Below, one piece after another: positions 1 through 10,615 of a stretch of 64,000 nt of DNA (position 1 is its first letter; every line of letters starts with the position of its first letter). Both the position numbers and the translations under genes were made by a program. Source of the DNA: Hyphomicrobiales bacterium (GTDB lineage: Bacteria > Pseudomonadota > Alphaproteobacteria > Rhizobiales > Rhizobiaceae). The notes below the pieces were generated by a model that searched no databases, was not told the origin of the DNA, and worked only from the letters and a program-made list of their open reading frames with translations. Location: NCBI GenBank assembly GCA_900472675.1, contig UCJA01000015.1:62001-126000 (forward strand), read 5' to 3'.

Positions 1-516
1 GGAGGCAAAGCAGAACAGCCCTTCCGGCTTCAGCACACGGTGAAACCGCGCCAGGTTGACCTGCGAGACGAACCGCCGCTTCCAGTGCTTGCGCTTCGGC
101 CATGGGTCTGGATAGAGCAGGTCGATGCGGTCGATCGAGGCATCCGGCAGCCAGTCCAGCACTTCCGTCGCATCGTCGTCGTAGACGCGGATGTTGGACA
201 GCCCGAGCTCATCCACGCGGCTGAGAAGCTTTGCCATGGAATTGACGAAGGGCTCGACCCCGATGAAGCCGGTCGACGGCGTTTCCTCAGCGCGATGGAC
301 CAGGTGTTCCCCTCCCCCAAAGCCGATCTCCAGACGCACCGTATCTACGCTCACCGGAAACAAATCAGCGACGTCCGCCGGCGGTTGCGAATGCAGATCG
401 AGCCGCAGGGACGGGAGGAGCTTTTCCAGGCCCTCGGCCTGCCGCTCGCGAAGCTGCTTTCCCTTGCGTCGCCCGAAAAAGGCTTCCGTCGAACGGGTCG
501 GGTGCTGGTCGGTCAT
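1..516 (-). CDS. trmB: tRNA (guanine-N7-)-methyltransferase, 3' end cut by window
   Basis: Makes N7-methylguanosine (usually position 46) in tRNA using S-adenosylmethionine. I read this frame directly because no stop lies inside the window: it starts [19 protein letters not shown] and stays open to base 1, giving 172 codons. Visible motifs are the SAM-binding stretch [10 protein letters not shown] near residue 63 and the family signature [17 protein letters not shown] further on. The ATG at 516-514 is 81 bases downstream of the metK stop, with a terminator hairpin in between, so it may have its own promoter or depend on read-through. Recognition of the family is confident; the C-terminus is missing here. 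Confidence 0.93.
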   Translation of the reverse strand, partial: MTDQHPTRSTEAFFGRRKGKQLRERQAEGLEKLLPSLRLDLHSQPPADVADLFPVSVDTVRLEIGFGGGEHLVHRAEETPSTGFIGVEPFVNSMAKLLSRVDELGLSNIRVYDDDATEVLDWLPDASIDRIDLLYPDPWPKRKHWKRRFVSQVNLARFHRVLKPEGLFCFAS

Positions 517-528
517 GGTGTCTCTCAT

Positions 529-565
529 CAAAAAAGCGGATGCCCCGTTCGGAGGCACCCGCTTT
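529..565 (-). terminator. Rho-independent terminator after metK
   Basis: A 12-bp stem (533-544 with 554-565, one mismatched pair) with a 9-base loop is followed on the minus strand by six T residues (530-535). It lies between the metK stop and the trmB start, so it should end or attenuate metK transcription before trmB. Confidence 0.8.
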
Positions 566-597
566 AGCGTCTTATGGATCGGTGCGTAAAGGCCCTA

Positions 598-1857
<1,260 letters not shown>

Positions 1858-1878
1858 TTACGGGATTCCCCCTCAAAG

Positions 1879-1962
1879 AAATGGACCCATTATGTCTAAT
1901 CGGTCCTCATATCAAAGACAAGCGTAGAACCACATAAATATATCTTTATACGTAAATGGACC
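1879..1962. promoter_or_regulatory. Repeated 9-mer in the metK upstream region
   Basis: AAATGGACC occurs exactly at 1879-1887 and 1954-1962, 75 bases apart, with an inverted GGTCC core between them at 1902-1906. The region is AT-rich and lies directly upstream of metK. A weak promoter candidate (CTTGTC-N17-TTAGAC on the minus strand) lies between the copies. The repeats could be regulator sites, for instance for the neighbouring XRE protein, but this is a guess. Confidence 0.3.
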
Positions 1963-1985
1963 GTTTCGAAATTGGAGCGCGCATG

Positions 1986-2011
1986 AAAAAAGCGGCCGTA
2001 GAGGCCGCTTT
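1986..2011 (-). terminator. Rho-independent terminator after the XRE regulator gene
   Basis: A perfect 9-bp stem (AAAGCGGCC 1989-1997 with 2003-2011), a 5-base loop and a six-T run on the minus strand (1986-1991). It separates the XRE regulator gene from metK. Confidence 0.85.
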
Positions 2012-2041
2012 CGATGTCAGACAATTGCGAAGAGGCGCCGG

Positions 2042-2461
2042 TTACTCGGCGTCGGCTTCCGCAGCCAGAGCCTTCACCAGGTCGACCAGCTTACGGCGAA
2101 CCTTGGGGTCAGCAATCTTCACGAAGGCGCGGTTGAGCTGCAGGCCCTCGGACGACGACAGGAAGTCGACGACGTAGTTGGAGCTCGATGCTTCGGCCAG
2201 GCCGTTGGCGCCCGTGCTCTGATCACCGGGTGCATCCTCAAAGAAGAAGGACACGGGGACGTTGAGGATGCTGGAGATGTTCTGGAGACGACTAGCACCC
2301 ACGCGGTTGGTGCCTTTTTCGTATTTCTGAATCTGCTGGAAGGTAATACCCAAGCTCTCGCCCAGCTTTTCCTGGCTCATGCCAAGCATGGTGCGGCGTA
2401 GGCGGATCCGACTCCCGACGTGAATGTCAATCGGGTTCGGTTTCTTCTTGTTTTCTATCAT
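2042..2461 (-). CDS. praR: XRE-family regulator, PraR/PhrR type
   Basis: Cytoplasmic DNA-binding regulator of 139 residues. Residues about 15-75 form a Cro/CI-type helix-turn-helix (IRLRRTMLGMSQEKLGESLG, then ITFQQIQKYEKGTNRV as recognition segment), followed by an acidic linker and a conserved C-terminal helix. The family is known in rhizobia as PraR or PhrR and has been tied to attachment, quorum sensing and acid response. The position between lnt and metK matches my memory of other rhizobial chromosomes. The gene has its own terminator and a 151-base upstream region. The symbol rests on similarity and position; the targets in this organism are unknown. Confidence 0.8.
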   Translation of the reverse strand: MIENKKKPNPIDIHVGSRIRLRRTMLGMSQEKLGESLGITFQQIQKYEKGTNRVGASRLQNISSILNVPVSFFFEDAPGDQSTGANGLAEASSSNYVVDFLSSSEGLQLNRAFVKIADPKVRRKLVDLVKALAAEADAE

Positions 2462-2612
2462 AACGGTGTCCTGACGAAGTTTGCTGTTTCAATCCTCAAC
2501 CCGGTCCGCGTGTGGAAATACACTTCGTGAGGTTAGGCACAAGGAGTCCAACATGTGAAGCATATGGCGGGACGAAAGGCTGGATGCACTATGCAATTTT
2601 AGGGGTTTTTGG

Positions 2613-4211
2613 TCAATTCGTTCTGAAATTGAAACCTGCGCGCGAAGTCGCCGCGATCAGGAGCATGACCGCCACGACCAACCAGAAGTCAATTTGCCGG
2701 TCAAAGTTGTTCCAATGTGGGACTGACCCGCTGCCAATGGTTGAATCAATCACGCCCTTTTGATTGTAATCTAGGCCTTTGCTAATTCTCCCAAATGGGT
2801 CCACGAGGGCCGAAATACCGGTATTGGCAGCGCGAATCAAAGGCAGCCCCGTCTCGACCGCGCGCAACCTTGCCTGGAGGAAGTGCTGGTAGGGGCCGGG
2901 TGTCGCGCCGAACCACCCATCATTGGTCACATTGAGGAGGGCTGTGGCCTTCTGCACGTCAGGGCTGATTTCGTCGGGGAAGATGGCCTCGTAGCAAATC
3001 AGCGGGTAAAAGCTTTTTCCGTTCGGCAGCTTCAGCAGAGAACGCGTGGAGGCTGCCGTAAAGCCGCCCGGCATGGCTATGGCATCCGTGACACCCATGG
3101 TGCGCAGCAGGTCCTCATAGGGCACATATTCGCCATAGGGGACGAGATGGACCTTGTCGGACGCGGCGATGATCTGTCCCTGGCTGTCGATCACATAGAT
3201 CGAGTTGTAGAAGCGCGGCGGGGAGCCGGGAGCGGCCTCCTCGGACCGTACGGCACCCGTCATCAGCACCTGTCCGTCCTGAAGCACATCCGCAATACGG
3301 GAGAGCGCGTCCGGATTGTTGGTGAGGAGGAAGGGTACGGAGGTTTCCGGCCAGACAATCACATCCGGACGCTTTCCCTCCTGCGGCGGGAGAGCGGAGA
3401 GCACCAGATGCTCCTCGAAGATCGAGGCACGCTCGGCGTCGTCAAGCTTGCGGCTCTGATCGATCAGCGGCTGGACGATCCGCACCACCGTCTGTTCGCC
3501 GGCCCCCTCGGCAAGACGGGCATCGGCGGTCGACAGTCTCCAGGCACCAAAGCCAAGATGGGCACAGAGAAGAATGGCGGCAAGCGCCAGGCCGGTCCGC
3601 ATCCCCTTGCCGGTGCCGAGCAGGGCCGGCGACGCGAAGACGAAGACGGAGAGGACCGAGACCCCGAAAATGCCGAGCACGGCCGAGGACTGCATCATCA
3701 GCGGGATCGACATGGCGGTATAGCCGATGGTATTCCAGGGAAAGCCCGTCAGCACAAAGCCGCGCAGCCATTCCATGAGGCCGAAGGCTGCAGCTAGTGC
3801 CGCGAGACGGCCAAAGCCCTCCGACCAGAGAAGCCCCGCCAGCAGTGTCGCCAGGCCATAGAAGATGGCAAGGCAGGCCGGCAGGCCGAGAACCGCAAAC
3901 GGCAAGGCCCAGGCGAAATCATCCGCCTCGACCAGAAGCGCATTGCCAAGCCACCAGAGGCCGGCCACGAAATAGCCAAAGCCGAAGAGCCAGCCAAGCA
4001 GGAAGGACGACCGGAGCCGCGTGAAGACGCCGCCATCGGCACTGCCGGTGGAGCCGTCCATGAGCCAGACCAGCAGGGTGAACGACACGAAGGGCGCGGC
4101 GAAGACATTGAAGGGCGGCAACGCAAGTGCGGCGATCGCTCCTGCCAAAATAGCAAGAGCGATGCGCGGCAAGCCCCATAGAAGCATGATCCTGCCTGCC
4201 AGCCGCCCCAT
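2613..4211 (-). CDS. lnt: Apolipoprotein N-acyltransferase
   Basis: Adds the third acyl chain to the N-terminal cysteine of lipoproteins at the inner membrane. The N-terminal part has multiple membrane segments and the C-terminal part is a carbon-nitrogen hydrolase (nitrilase) domain. The catalytic Glu-Lys-Cys triad is visible in VWPETSVPFLL (Glu), DKVHLVPYGEYVP (Lys) and LICYEAIFPDE (Cys). The frame is open to an ATG at 4250, but I chose the ATG at 4211-4209: it starts MGRLAGRIMLLWG as in relatives and has a good ribosome site (GGGAAAGGGA) just upstream. The product is 532 residues. It lies after a CorC-like gene in the long minus-strand block. Confidence 0.95.
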   Translation of the reverse strand: MGRLAGRIMLLWGLPRIALAILAGAIAALALPPFNVFAAPFVSFTLLVWLMDGSTGSADGGVFTRLRSSFLLGWLFGFGYFVAGLWWLGNALLVEADDFAWALPFAVLGLPACLAIFYGLATLLAGLLWSEGFGRLAALAAAFGLMEWLRGFVLTGFPWNTIGYTAMSIPLMMQSSAVLGIFGVSVLSVFVFASPALLGTGKGMRTGLALAAILLCAHLGFGAWRLSTADARLAEGAGEQTVVRIVQPLIDQSRKLDDAERASIFEEHLVLSALPPQEGKRPDVIVWPETSVPFLLTNNPDALSRIADVLQDGQVLMTGAVRSEEAAPGSPPRFYNSIYVIDSQGQIIAASDKVHLVPYGEYVPYEDLLRTMGVTDAIAMPGGFTAASTRSLLKLPNGKSFYPLICYEAIFPDEISPDVQKATALLNVTNDGWFGATPGPYQHFLQARLRAVETGLPLIRAANTGISALVDPFGRISKGLDYNQKGVIDSTIGSGSVPHWNNFDRQIDFWLVVAVMLLIAATSRAGFNFRTN

Positions 4212-4286
4212 GGATGTCCCTTTCCCCGAATCAGGGCCGCATTGTTTCAAAAAAACAGTAGCTTGTCCTGACAGCGGCCGTCGAAT

Positions 4287-5468
4287 TCAGCCGTTGGGGC
4301 GTTCGCCGTCCTGGCGGGGCGGAGGCAGGAGTACGGTCGGCGTCTGGTCGGTCAGCAGAATCTCGCCTTCGCCCTTCTGCCGGCGCCGTGCAAGAGCGCG
4401 CTTGCGCAAGATGCGGACACGCTTGATGCGACGGGGATCGGCGTCGAGGATCTGAAATTCGAAGCCCGGCACGGCCTGGACCACTTCGCCGCGTACGGGA
4501 ATCCGACCTAGTGCCGAGAAGATCAGGCCGCCCAGCGTATCCACGTCGTCGAGCCTGTCGCGGATGTCGAAATCGGAGCCGACCGCCTTGGCGATGTCTT
4601 CCAGTTCGACACGCGCATCGGCCACGAAGATATCCTCGCTGACACGCGAGAAGCGGACCTCGTCATCGTCATGCTCGTCCTCAACGTCGCCGATGACCAT
4701 TTCGACGATGTCTTCATGAGAGACGAGCCCATCGGTGCCGCCGTATTCGTCGATCACGAGGGCCAGTTGGGTGCGAGCCGCCTGCATGCTCTGCAGCAGG
4801 TCGGAGGCCAGCATGGAGGGCGGCACGAACAGGATCTTGCGGATCAGACCCGCCTCGCCCACCGTCTGCTCCAGGTCCACGCGGCCAAGGTCGAAGGCGG
4901 CCTTGGGAGCCCGCGTCGGCTTTTCGGGCTTCTCGCCGACCGTCGAATTTGACGTCGATGCAGAGGACGCCGTCGATGCACGAGCGCCGGTGCGACGCTT
5001 GTTGCGGGCCTGCTTGGCAAGGTAGGACAGAAGATCGCGGATGTGGACGAAACCACGGGCGTCATCGAGATTGTCGCCGTAGACGGGCATGCGCGAGCGT
5101 CCCGTCTCCTCGAAGTGGATCATCAGGTCGCCGATGGTGATGTTCATCTCCACCGCCTCGATATCGGCCCGCGGGACCATGATGTCCTCAACGCGGACTT
5201 CGCGGAAGCGAAGGATGTTGTGCAGCATGGCGCGCTCTTCGGGCGAGAAGGCGCTGCTGACGCTGGCCTCCGTCATCAGCGCGTCTGCGAGATCCTCGCG
5301 AAGCTGCTCGCCCTGAGACGGGCGCAACAGGCGCACGGCGCGCGACCAGAAGGTGCTGTGGTGCCTCGGAGGGCTATCCGGTTTGGCGGTACTACTGCCG
5401 TCTTCCGAAGAGGAGGAGTCGGAGTCGCTACCCTCTTGGGCGTGGCTTGTCGAAAAGTCGTTCATCAT
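4287..5468 (-). CDS. CBS-domain CorC/HlyC-type protein
   Basis: A 393-residue soluble protein. The N-terminus is serine-rich and low-complexity (residues 1-35). A pair of CBS domains follows (VEDIMVPRADIEAVEMN; FVPPSMLASDLLQSMQ), split by a charged Ser/Thr/Lys-rich insert around 160-190, and a CorC_HlyC transporter-associated domain ends the protein (VEDEHDDDEV through GFEFQILDADPRRIKRVRI). There is no DUF21 membrane domain, so it is the short CorC type rather than a full transporter. Family members are often called hemolysins or magnesium/cobalt efflux proteins, with weak functional proof. It starts 8 bases after the ybeY stop, so the two are cotranscribed; ybeY-corC-lnt is a common order. 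Confidence 0.88.
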   Translation of the reverse strand: MMNDFSTSHAQEGSDSDSSSSEDGSSTAKPDSPPRHHSTFWSRAVRLLRPSQGEQLREDLADALMTEASVSSAFSPEERAMLHNILRFREVRVEDIMVPRADIEAVEMNITIGDLMIHFEETGRSRMPVYGDNLDDARGFVHIRDLLSYLAKQARNKRRTGARASTASSASTSNSTVGEKPEKPTRAPKAAFDLGRVDLEQTVGEAGLIRKILFVPPSMLASDLLQSMQAARTQLALVIDEYGGTDGLVSHEDIVEMVIGDVEDEHDDDEVRFSRVSEDIFVADARVELEDIAKAVGSDFDIRDRLDDVDTLGGLIFSALGRIPVRGEVVQAVPGFEFQILDADPRRIKRVRILRKRALARRRQKGEGEILLTDQTPTVLLPPPRQDGERPNG

Positions 5469-5476
5469 CTCTCAGA

Positions 5477-6019
5477 CTAAACTATCGGGGACTGCTCGAT
5501 CGGTTCTTGTCCCTCGTAGGGATCAGATAAGCCAAGTTGGGCCAAAATGCGAGTTTCCAAGGCTTCCATTTTTTCAGCCTCATCATTTTCCATGTGATCG
5601 TAGCCGAACAGATGGAGGAAACCGTGGACAAGGAGGTGGGTCAGATGATCGTCGAAACTCTTCTCGAGATCAACCGCTTCGCGATCCACCGTCTCGCGCG
5701 CAATGATGATGTCGCCCAGCATCGGGCCCGGCATACCGCCCGGCTGAAGCGGAAAAGCCGGAAACGACAGGACGTTGGTGGGCTTATCCTGGGACCGCCA
5801 TTCCGCATTGATTTCGCGGATCGAGGCATCGTCGGTGAAAACCAGGGAAAGTTCCGGCGCCATCTTCGGAAAGGGTTGACCCAGTGAGTTCGCCAGAAAC
5901 TCGGCGGCTGCACCCAGCGTGCGCTCGCTCAGGTCCTGGAGCGCAGGCTCATCCGGCCAGCCCTCGTCTTCCCTGCTGATCTGGATATCGAGCTGCGGCA
6001 TGTGCTGCAACCCCGGCAT
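5477..6019 (-). CDS. ybeY: Endoribonuclease YbeY
   Basis: Single-strand endoribonuclease involved in 16S rRNA 3'-end maturation and ribosome quality control. The 180-residue protein carries the zinc motif HGFLHLFGYDH, with ligands His132, His136 and His142. The ATG at 6019 overlaps the last base of the phoH stop (TGATG arrangement), which supports this start through translational coupling; an internal ATG at 6001 (MPQLDIQIS) is an alternative. YbeY next to a PhoH ATPase is the standard arrangement. Confidence 0.95.
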   Translation of the reverse strand: MPGLQHMPQLDIQISREDEGWPDEPALQDLSERTLGAAAEFLANSLGQPFPKMAPELSLVFTDDASIREINAEWRSQDKPTNVLSFPAFPLQPGGMPGPMLGDIIIARETVDREAVDLEKSFDDHLTHLLVHGFLHLFGYDHMENDEAEKMEALETRILAQLGLSDPYEGQEPIEQSPIV

Positions 6020-7074
6020 CAGTTGCCGGGACCCTCGCTTTCTTCATGGACGGCATATTGCGCATCGTAGGCCCGGACGATGCGTCCAACCAGCGGATGG
6101 CGAACGACGTCCACATCCTTGAACCGTACGACCGAAATTCCTTCGACGCCCTGGAGGATCTGCAGTGCCTCCACCAGTCCGGACTTGACGCCGCGCGGCA
6201 GGTCGACCTGGCTCGGGTCGCCGGTGATGATCATGCGTGCGTTCTCGCCCAGACGGGTGAGGAACATCTTCATCTGCATGGAGGTGGTGTTCTGTGCTTC
6301 GTCGAGAATGACGGCAGCATTGGCCAGGGTGCGGCCGCGCATGAAGGCCAGGGGCGCAATCTCAATGACGCCGGCGGTGATAGCGCGCTCGACCTTGTCG
6401 CCGGCCATCATGTCGTAGAGCGCGTCATAAAGGGGACGCAGATAGGGGTCGACCTTGTCCTTCATGTCGCCGGGCAGGAAGCCGAGGCGCTCGCCCGCTT
6501 CGACGGCGGGGCGTGACAGAATGATGCGATCCACCGCACCGCGCTCCAGAAGCATGGCTGCGTGGGCGACTGCGAGGTAGGTCTTGCCGGTGCCGGCAGG
6601 TCCGACGCCAAATACCATCTCGGAGCGCTCCAGCGCCCGCATGTAGGCATCCTGGGTCGGCGTCCGGGCAATGATGGTCTTTTTCTTGGTGGAGATCTGG
6701 CTCATGGAGAGCTTGGCCTTCTTCTCCATGGTCGGCAATTGAAGCTGGTCGTCGGCTGCCTGAGCCATGCGTATTGCACCTTCCACGTCCGACACCTCCA
6801 CCGTTCCACCCTTCTGCAGCCGCTCGTACAGGAAATCCAAAGCGCGCCGGGCCTGATTGGTTGCGGTGACATCTCCGGAAATCGACACGGAGTTGCCGCG
6901 TGGGCGGGCATCGATGTGCAGCCGCTCTTCAAGAAGCTTCAGGTTCTGGTCAAATTGGCCGAAGAGCTCGCTTGCGAACCGATTGCTCTCGAACGTGAGG
7001 ACAAAATGATTGGCGTCGGTCGCAGCGGTTCGGGTGGGGCGCGCGGATGAAGAAGCCAATTCACGTCCGTTCAA
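6019..7074 (-). CDS. phoH: PhoH-family ATPase
   Basis: Cytoplasmic ATPase of the PhoH-like (YbeZ) family, thought to work with YbeY in RNA handling. In 351 residues it has an N-terminal KH-like region (about 20-95), Walker A GPAGTGKT at 158-165, and Walker [11 protein letters not shown], followed by the [11 protein letters not shown] motif. The ATG at 7074 overlaps the miaB stop by four bases, so miaB-phoH-ybeY-corC-lnt reads as one operon. The symbol follows family usage; phosphate regulation is not implied. Confidence 0.92.
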   Translation of the reverse strand: MNGRELASSSARPTRTAATDANHFVLTFESNRFASELFGQFDQNLKLLEERLHIDARPRGNSVSISGDVTATNQARRALDFLYERLQKGGTVEVSDVEGAIRMAQAADDQLQLPTMEKKAKLSMSQISTKKKTIIARTPTQDAYMRALERSEMVFGVGPAGTGKTYLAVAHAAMLLERGAVDRIILSRPAVEAGERLGFLPGDMKDKVDPYLRPLYDALYDMMAGDKVERAITAGVIEIAPLAFMRGRTLANAAVILDEAQNTTSMQMKMFLTRLGENARMIITGDPSQVDLPRGVKSGLVEALQILQGVEGISVVRFKDVDVVRHPLVGRIVRAYDAQYAVHEESEGPGN

Positions 7075-8522
7075 GTAGGCAAGCTCCCGTTTGGTCTGGC
7101 TCCCATCAAACTCTCAGCCGGTTCTGCAAACAAGCTGTTGGGGCCGGTTCCGATGATTCGTACAGGAATAATGTCACCGATCTGCGATGTTTTTGCATCA
7201 ACATTAACAGATTGTAGCCAGGGCGAGCGTCCAATGACCTGACCCGGCATGCGCCCAGGCTTCTCCAGCAGCAAATCGATGACTTTTCCAACGCAGGATT
7301 TGGCGAATTCGGCCTGCTGTTTCAAGAGCAGGGCCTGCAATCTTTCGAGACGTTCGGCCTTGGCCTCCTCCGATACCTGGTCTTCGAGATCAGCACCCGG
7401 CGTTCCGGGGCGGCTGGAATACTTGAAGGAGAAGGCCTGGGCGTAGTTGATCTCCTCGACCAGCCGCAGGGTATCTTCGAAGTCGGAGTCGGTTTCGCCA
7501 GGGAAGCCGACGATGAAATCGCCCGAGATGGCAATATCGGGACGGGCGGCGCGAATGCGCTCGACCAGCCGCAGATATTCTTCAGCCGTGTGCCGACGGT
7601 TCATAGCCTTGAGGATCCGGTCGGACCCCGACTGAACCGGCAGATGGAGATAGGGCATCAGCGTGCGCAGATCGCGGTGCGCCTCGATGAGCCGGTCGTC
7701 CATGTCGCGCGGATGGCTTGTCGTATAGCGCAGGCGGGCAAGACCGGGGATTTCGGCGAGCCTATAGAGAAGATCGCCCAGGCTCCATTGCTGACCGGTT
7801 GGGCCCTGCGCACGCCAGGCGTTGACGTTCTGGCCGAGCAGGGTGATCTCGCGAACACCGCTTTCGGCCAGCCGCTGGGCTTCCGCAACAATCTGCGCGA
7901 CCGGGCGCGAGACTTCTGAACCGCGCGTATAGGGAACGACGCAGAAGGTGCAGAACTTGTCGCAGCCTTCCTGGACGGTCAGGAAAGCCGTTACGCCGCG
8001 GCTACGGATGACCGACTTTTCCGTGGCCGGCAGATGCTCGAACTTGTCCTCCAGCGCATAGTCCGTATCGACCACGGGCTTTCCGCCGCGGGCACGCCGC
8101 AGGGCTTCCGGCAGGCGGTGATAGGTCTGAGGTCCGATGACGACATCGACGGCCGGCGCGCGGCGGATGATTTCCTCGCCTTCGGCCTGGGCGACGCAGC
8201 CGGCAACGCCGATCATCAGCTCCCTGCCTTCGGCCGCACGCGCCTTCTTCATGTCGCGCAGACGGCCCAGTGCGGAATAGACCTTGTCGGCCGCCTTCTC
8301 GCGAATGTGGCAGGTGTTGAGAAGGATGAGGTCGGCCTCTTCCATCTGCTCGGTCGCGACATAGCCTTCGCTGGCCAGGGCATCGCCCATGCGCGCCGAA
8401 TCGTAGACGTTCATCTGGCAGCCATAGGTCTTGATGAAGACCTTGCGGCTGTTGGGACGATCAGCCACCTGGACCGCATCGGCGGCCACGGCGGGCACGG
8501 GAATGGAGACGTGTTCGTTCAT
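7071..8522 (-). CDS. miaB: tRNA-2-methylthio-N6-dimethylallyladenosine synthase
   Basis: Radical-SAM methylthiotransferase that adds the 2-methylthio group to i6A37 of tRNAs. The 483-residue protein has the N-terminal UPF0004 domain with its cluster cysteines ([23 protein letters not shown]), the radical-SAM CxxxCxxC loop in [16 protein letters not shown], and a C-terminal TRAM domain. It is the first gene of a tight operon with phoH and ybeY. The DedA gene upstream ends 69 bases away. Confidence 0.96.
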   Translation of the reverse strand: MNEHVSIPVPAVAADAVQVADRPNSRKVFIKTYGCQMNVYDSARMGDALASEGYVATEQMEEADLILLNTCHIREKAADKVYSALGRLRDMKKARAAEGRELMIGVAGCVAQAEGEEIIRRAPAVDVVIGPQTYHRLPEALRRARGGKPVVDTDYALEDKFEHLPATEKSVIRSRGVTAFLTVQEGCDKFCTFCVVPYTRGSEVSRPVAQIVAEAQRLAESGVREITLLGQNVNAWRAQGPTGQQWSLGDLLYRLAEIPGLARLRYTTSHPRDMDDRLIEAHRDLRTLMPYLHLPVQSGSDRILKAMNRRHTAEEYLRLVERIRAARPDIAISGDFIVGFPGETDSDFEDTLRLVEEINYAQAFSFKYSSRPGTPGADLEDQVSEEAKAERLERLQALLLKQQAEFAKSCVGKVIDLLLEKPGRMPGQVIGRSPWLQSVNVDAKTSQIGDIIPVRIIGTGPNSLFAEPAESLMGARPNGSLPT

Positions 8523-8591
8523 GGGCCGCTCATACCCTAACAGAGGGCGAAAATGAAGCCTTTCCGCATCGAAGCGGCTGAGAGTCCGAGT

Positions 8592-9215
8592 TCAGCCGTT
8601 TCGCGCCAGCCGGCTGCGCCGCCACCGGCGCCAGACGAAGAAGGCCAGGGTTTCAGTGACCATCAGGATGATCATCACTTCCAGCGCCAGCTGCGTGATG
8701 TTTCCCGAGAAGGAATAGACCGCGCAGATATAGCCAACCAGGAAGAAGATCCCGTTCCAGATCGTGACGCCGACGGCGCTTGCCAGTGCGAATGGGCCCG
8801 GCTGCACCTTGAGCAGGCCGGCAATGGCCGGCGCGACCAGGCGGATGGTCGGCACGAGCTGGGATGTGAACGACAGCGCCGACTGGTGCGTGCGGAAATA
8901 GTGGATCAGGCTTTCGACGCGCGCCGAAGAGGTGCCGAACAAAAGGGCGAAGCGGATGAGGAATCGGGTTGCCCGTTCCGCCGGGACGATGGTGGCCATG
9001 AGATAGTAGATGGATCCGCCGACATAGCTTCCAGCCACCGCCGCAAACAGACCGGCCGGGGCGGACCAGGCGTCGGAATGGGAGGCGATCCCGATCGCCA
9101 CAAGGATGGCGTAGGACGGGAAGATCGGCACGACCCGTTCGGAAAATGCGACCAGGAACACGCCCAGAAGCCCGTATCCTGCCGACCAGGCGATCAGTTG
9201 TCCAAGTGGATCCAT
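8592..9215 (-). CDS. DedA-family membrane protein
   Basis: A 207-residue inner-membrane protein with the VTT (SNARE-associated) domain. It shows the re-entrant N-terminal segment with the acidic/aromatic pattern (VFLVAFSERVVPIFPSYAIL), the GSYVGGSIYY motif, and the conserved arginines in RFALLFGTSSARVESLIHYFRTH and LVPTIRLVAPAIAG. The family includes undecaprenyl-phosphate and phospholipid transporters linked to envelope homeostasis. The specific substrate cannot be read here. It lies 59 bases downstream of olsA. Confidence 0.85.
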   Translation of the reverse strand: MDPLGQLIAWSAGYGLLGVFLVAFSERVVPIFPSYAILVAIGIASHSDAWSAPAGLFAAVAGSYVGGSIYYLMATIVPAERATRFLIRFALLFGTSSARVESLIHYFRTHQSALSFTSQLVPTIRLVAPAIAGLLKVQPGPFALASAVGVTIWNGIFFLVGYICAVYSFSGNITQLALEVMIILMVTETLAFFVWRRWRRSRLARNG

Positions 9216-9274
9216 CGTGTTCTGCCAGGCTGTTCGTTAAGGGCTTTTTGAGGGTGCGTTCGGGCGCTTTCCCA

Positions 9275-10141
9275 TCACAATGCGGAATTCTCAAGGCTTT
9301 TGCTGTCTGGCCCGTGCCGCGGCACGTCCAGGCCGTGGGTCATGGCGTCATAATCATGGCCGCGCAGGTGCTTCATCAGCATGCGGCGAAGCCTGCTGGT
9401 GACGGCCTGACTCAAGTGCTTGCGGTTGTCGCCGGCGCGAAACTCGATGGCATCGCCAAAGGCCACATCCACGTCGATCGCTCCTTCCCGAAGGACACCG
9501 AGAAGGTGCGGCAGGAGCTCGATATCGCCGGGCCAAGCGGCAATCGGACGATGATAGCGTCCCATCGCCATGCCGTGGACCCGTGTATAGGCGATCGCGA
9601 CCGGCTGAACATGCACCACACCCTGCGGCGTTTCGGGCGCTGCTGCGGCTGCCGCGCCAAACAACGAAGATTTCACTTCCATCAGCCGGTTGCCGTCCGA
9701 GGTCGTGCCTTCCGGAAAGAGCACGACGATTTCGCCGGCGTTCATCCGCGCCGCGATCTCGTTCACCTGCTTGCCGGTTCCGCGCTTATCTTCGCGCACC
9801 ACGAAGATGCACTTCTGCAGCTTGGCCAGCGTTCCGAACAGCGGCCAGGCGGCCACTTCGGCCTTGGCGATAAAGATGACGTCGGCCACCGCGCCGAGCA
9901 CCATGATGTCCTTCCAGGAGACATGGTTGGAGGCAAGCATCAGCGGGCGGCGGGTTTCCAGCCGACCATGAACATGGATGCGGATGCCGAGCAGGAAGCA
10001 GGCGGCCCGGTGCCAGTAACGTGGCACATAGCGACGGATCTTCAGGTCGAAGGCGAGCCCGACCAGTTGAAACGGCAGGAGCACCAGGGTTACCAGGAAG
10101 AGCCCGAGGATGACGAGCCCGATCCGCAGATTGGTGATCAC
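9275..10141 (-). CDS. olsA: Lyso-lipid acyltransferase, probable OlsA
   Basis: Membrane acyltransferase of the PlsC family, 288 residues. An N-terminal membrane segment (residues 5-30) is followed by the catalytic HX4D motif NHVSWKD at 72-78 and the FPEG motif at 142-145. I chose the GTG at 10141-10139, which overlaps the mur stop (GTGA arrangement); the longer frame reading back through mur is not real. In S. meliloti the gene downstream of the Fur/Mur regulator and upstream of miaB is olsA, whose product acylates lyso-ornithine lipid. The alternative is a general 1-acylglycerol-3-phosphate acyltransferase. The olsB gene at 28.3 kb supports the ornithine-lipid reading. Confidence 0.8.
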   Translation of the reverse strand: MITNLRIGLVILGLFLVTLVLLPFQLVGLAFDLKIRRYVPRYWHRAACFLLGIRIHVHGRLETRRPLMLASNHVSWKDIMVLGAVADVIFIAKAEVAAWPLFGTLAKLQKCIFVVREDKRGTGKQVNEIAARMNAGEIVVLFPEGTTSDGNRLMEVKSSLFGAAAAAAPETPQGVVHVQPVAIAYTRVHGMAMGRYHRPIAAWPGDIELLPHLLGVLREGAIDVDVAFGDAIEFRAGDNRKHLSQAVTSRLRRMLMKHLRGHDYDAMTHGLDVPRHGPDSKSLENSAL

Positions 10142-10566
10142 GTCTCGTCCTTGTCCAGCGGGATGCCGTAGAGCTCCAGCCGGTGTCCGACCAGCCGGAA
10201 GCCGTGCTCGCGCGCAATCCGCTCCTGCAGGGCTTCGATCTCGGCCGAGCGAAACTCGATGACGCTGCCCGTGTTGAGGTCGATCATGTGGTCGTGATGC
10301 TCTTCGGGCACGGCTTCGTAGCGGGAGCGACCGTCGCGGAAATCGTGGCGCTCGATGATGCCTTCGTCCTCGAACAGCTTGACGGTGCGGTAGACTGTGG
10401 AAATCGAAATCCGCGGATCGACCTTGGAGGACCGCCGATAGAGCTCCTCGACATCGGGATGATCCGCCGACTCCTGCAGGATCCGGGCAATGACCCGCCG
10501 CTGGTCGGTCATGCGCATGCCTTTTTCGGCACACAGCTCCTCCAGGGTTTTGGAAAGCTCCGTCAT
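10138..10566 (-). CDS. mur: Fur-family metalloregulator (Mur type)
   Basis: A 142-residue Fur-family repressor: winged helix in residues 1-85 (TDQRRVIARILQES, ISISTVYRTVKLFEDEGII) and a dimerization/metal domain with the HHDHMIDLNTG site. The usual C-terminal CxxC zinc pairs of Escherichia coli Fur are absent. In rhizobia the ortholog at this position works as the manganese uptake regulator Mur, while iron control is mainly by RirA and Irr; I infer the same here. Its stop overlaps the olsA start, so the two are cotranslated. An alternative name is fur. Confidence 0.88.
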   Translation of the reverse strand: MTELSKTLEELCAEKGMRMTDQRRVIARILQESADHPDVEELYRRSSKVDPRISISTVYRTVKLFEDEGIIERHDFRDGRSRYEAVPEEHHDHMIDLNTGSVIEFRSAEIEALQERIAREHGFRLVGHRLELYGIPLDKDET

Positions 10567-10615
10567 GACGTGGGCCTTTGAAAAACAGTGCGGTGTCGTG
10601 GTTGAGAATTAGGGA

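Noticed and set aside
1858..1985. SAM riboswitch in front of metK
   Set aside because: I looked for SAM-II, SAM/SAH and SAM-I-like conserved segments in the minus-strand leader and saw none; a covariance-model search would be decisive.
9275..10534. 419-codon frame joining mur antiframe to the acyltransferase
   Set aside because: The first 131 codons are mur read in another frame; the acyltransferase starts at GTG 10141 overlapping the mur stop.
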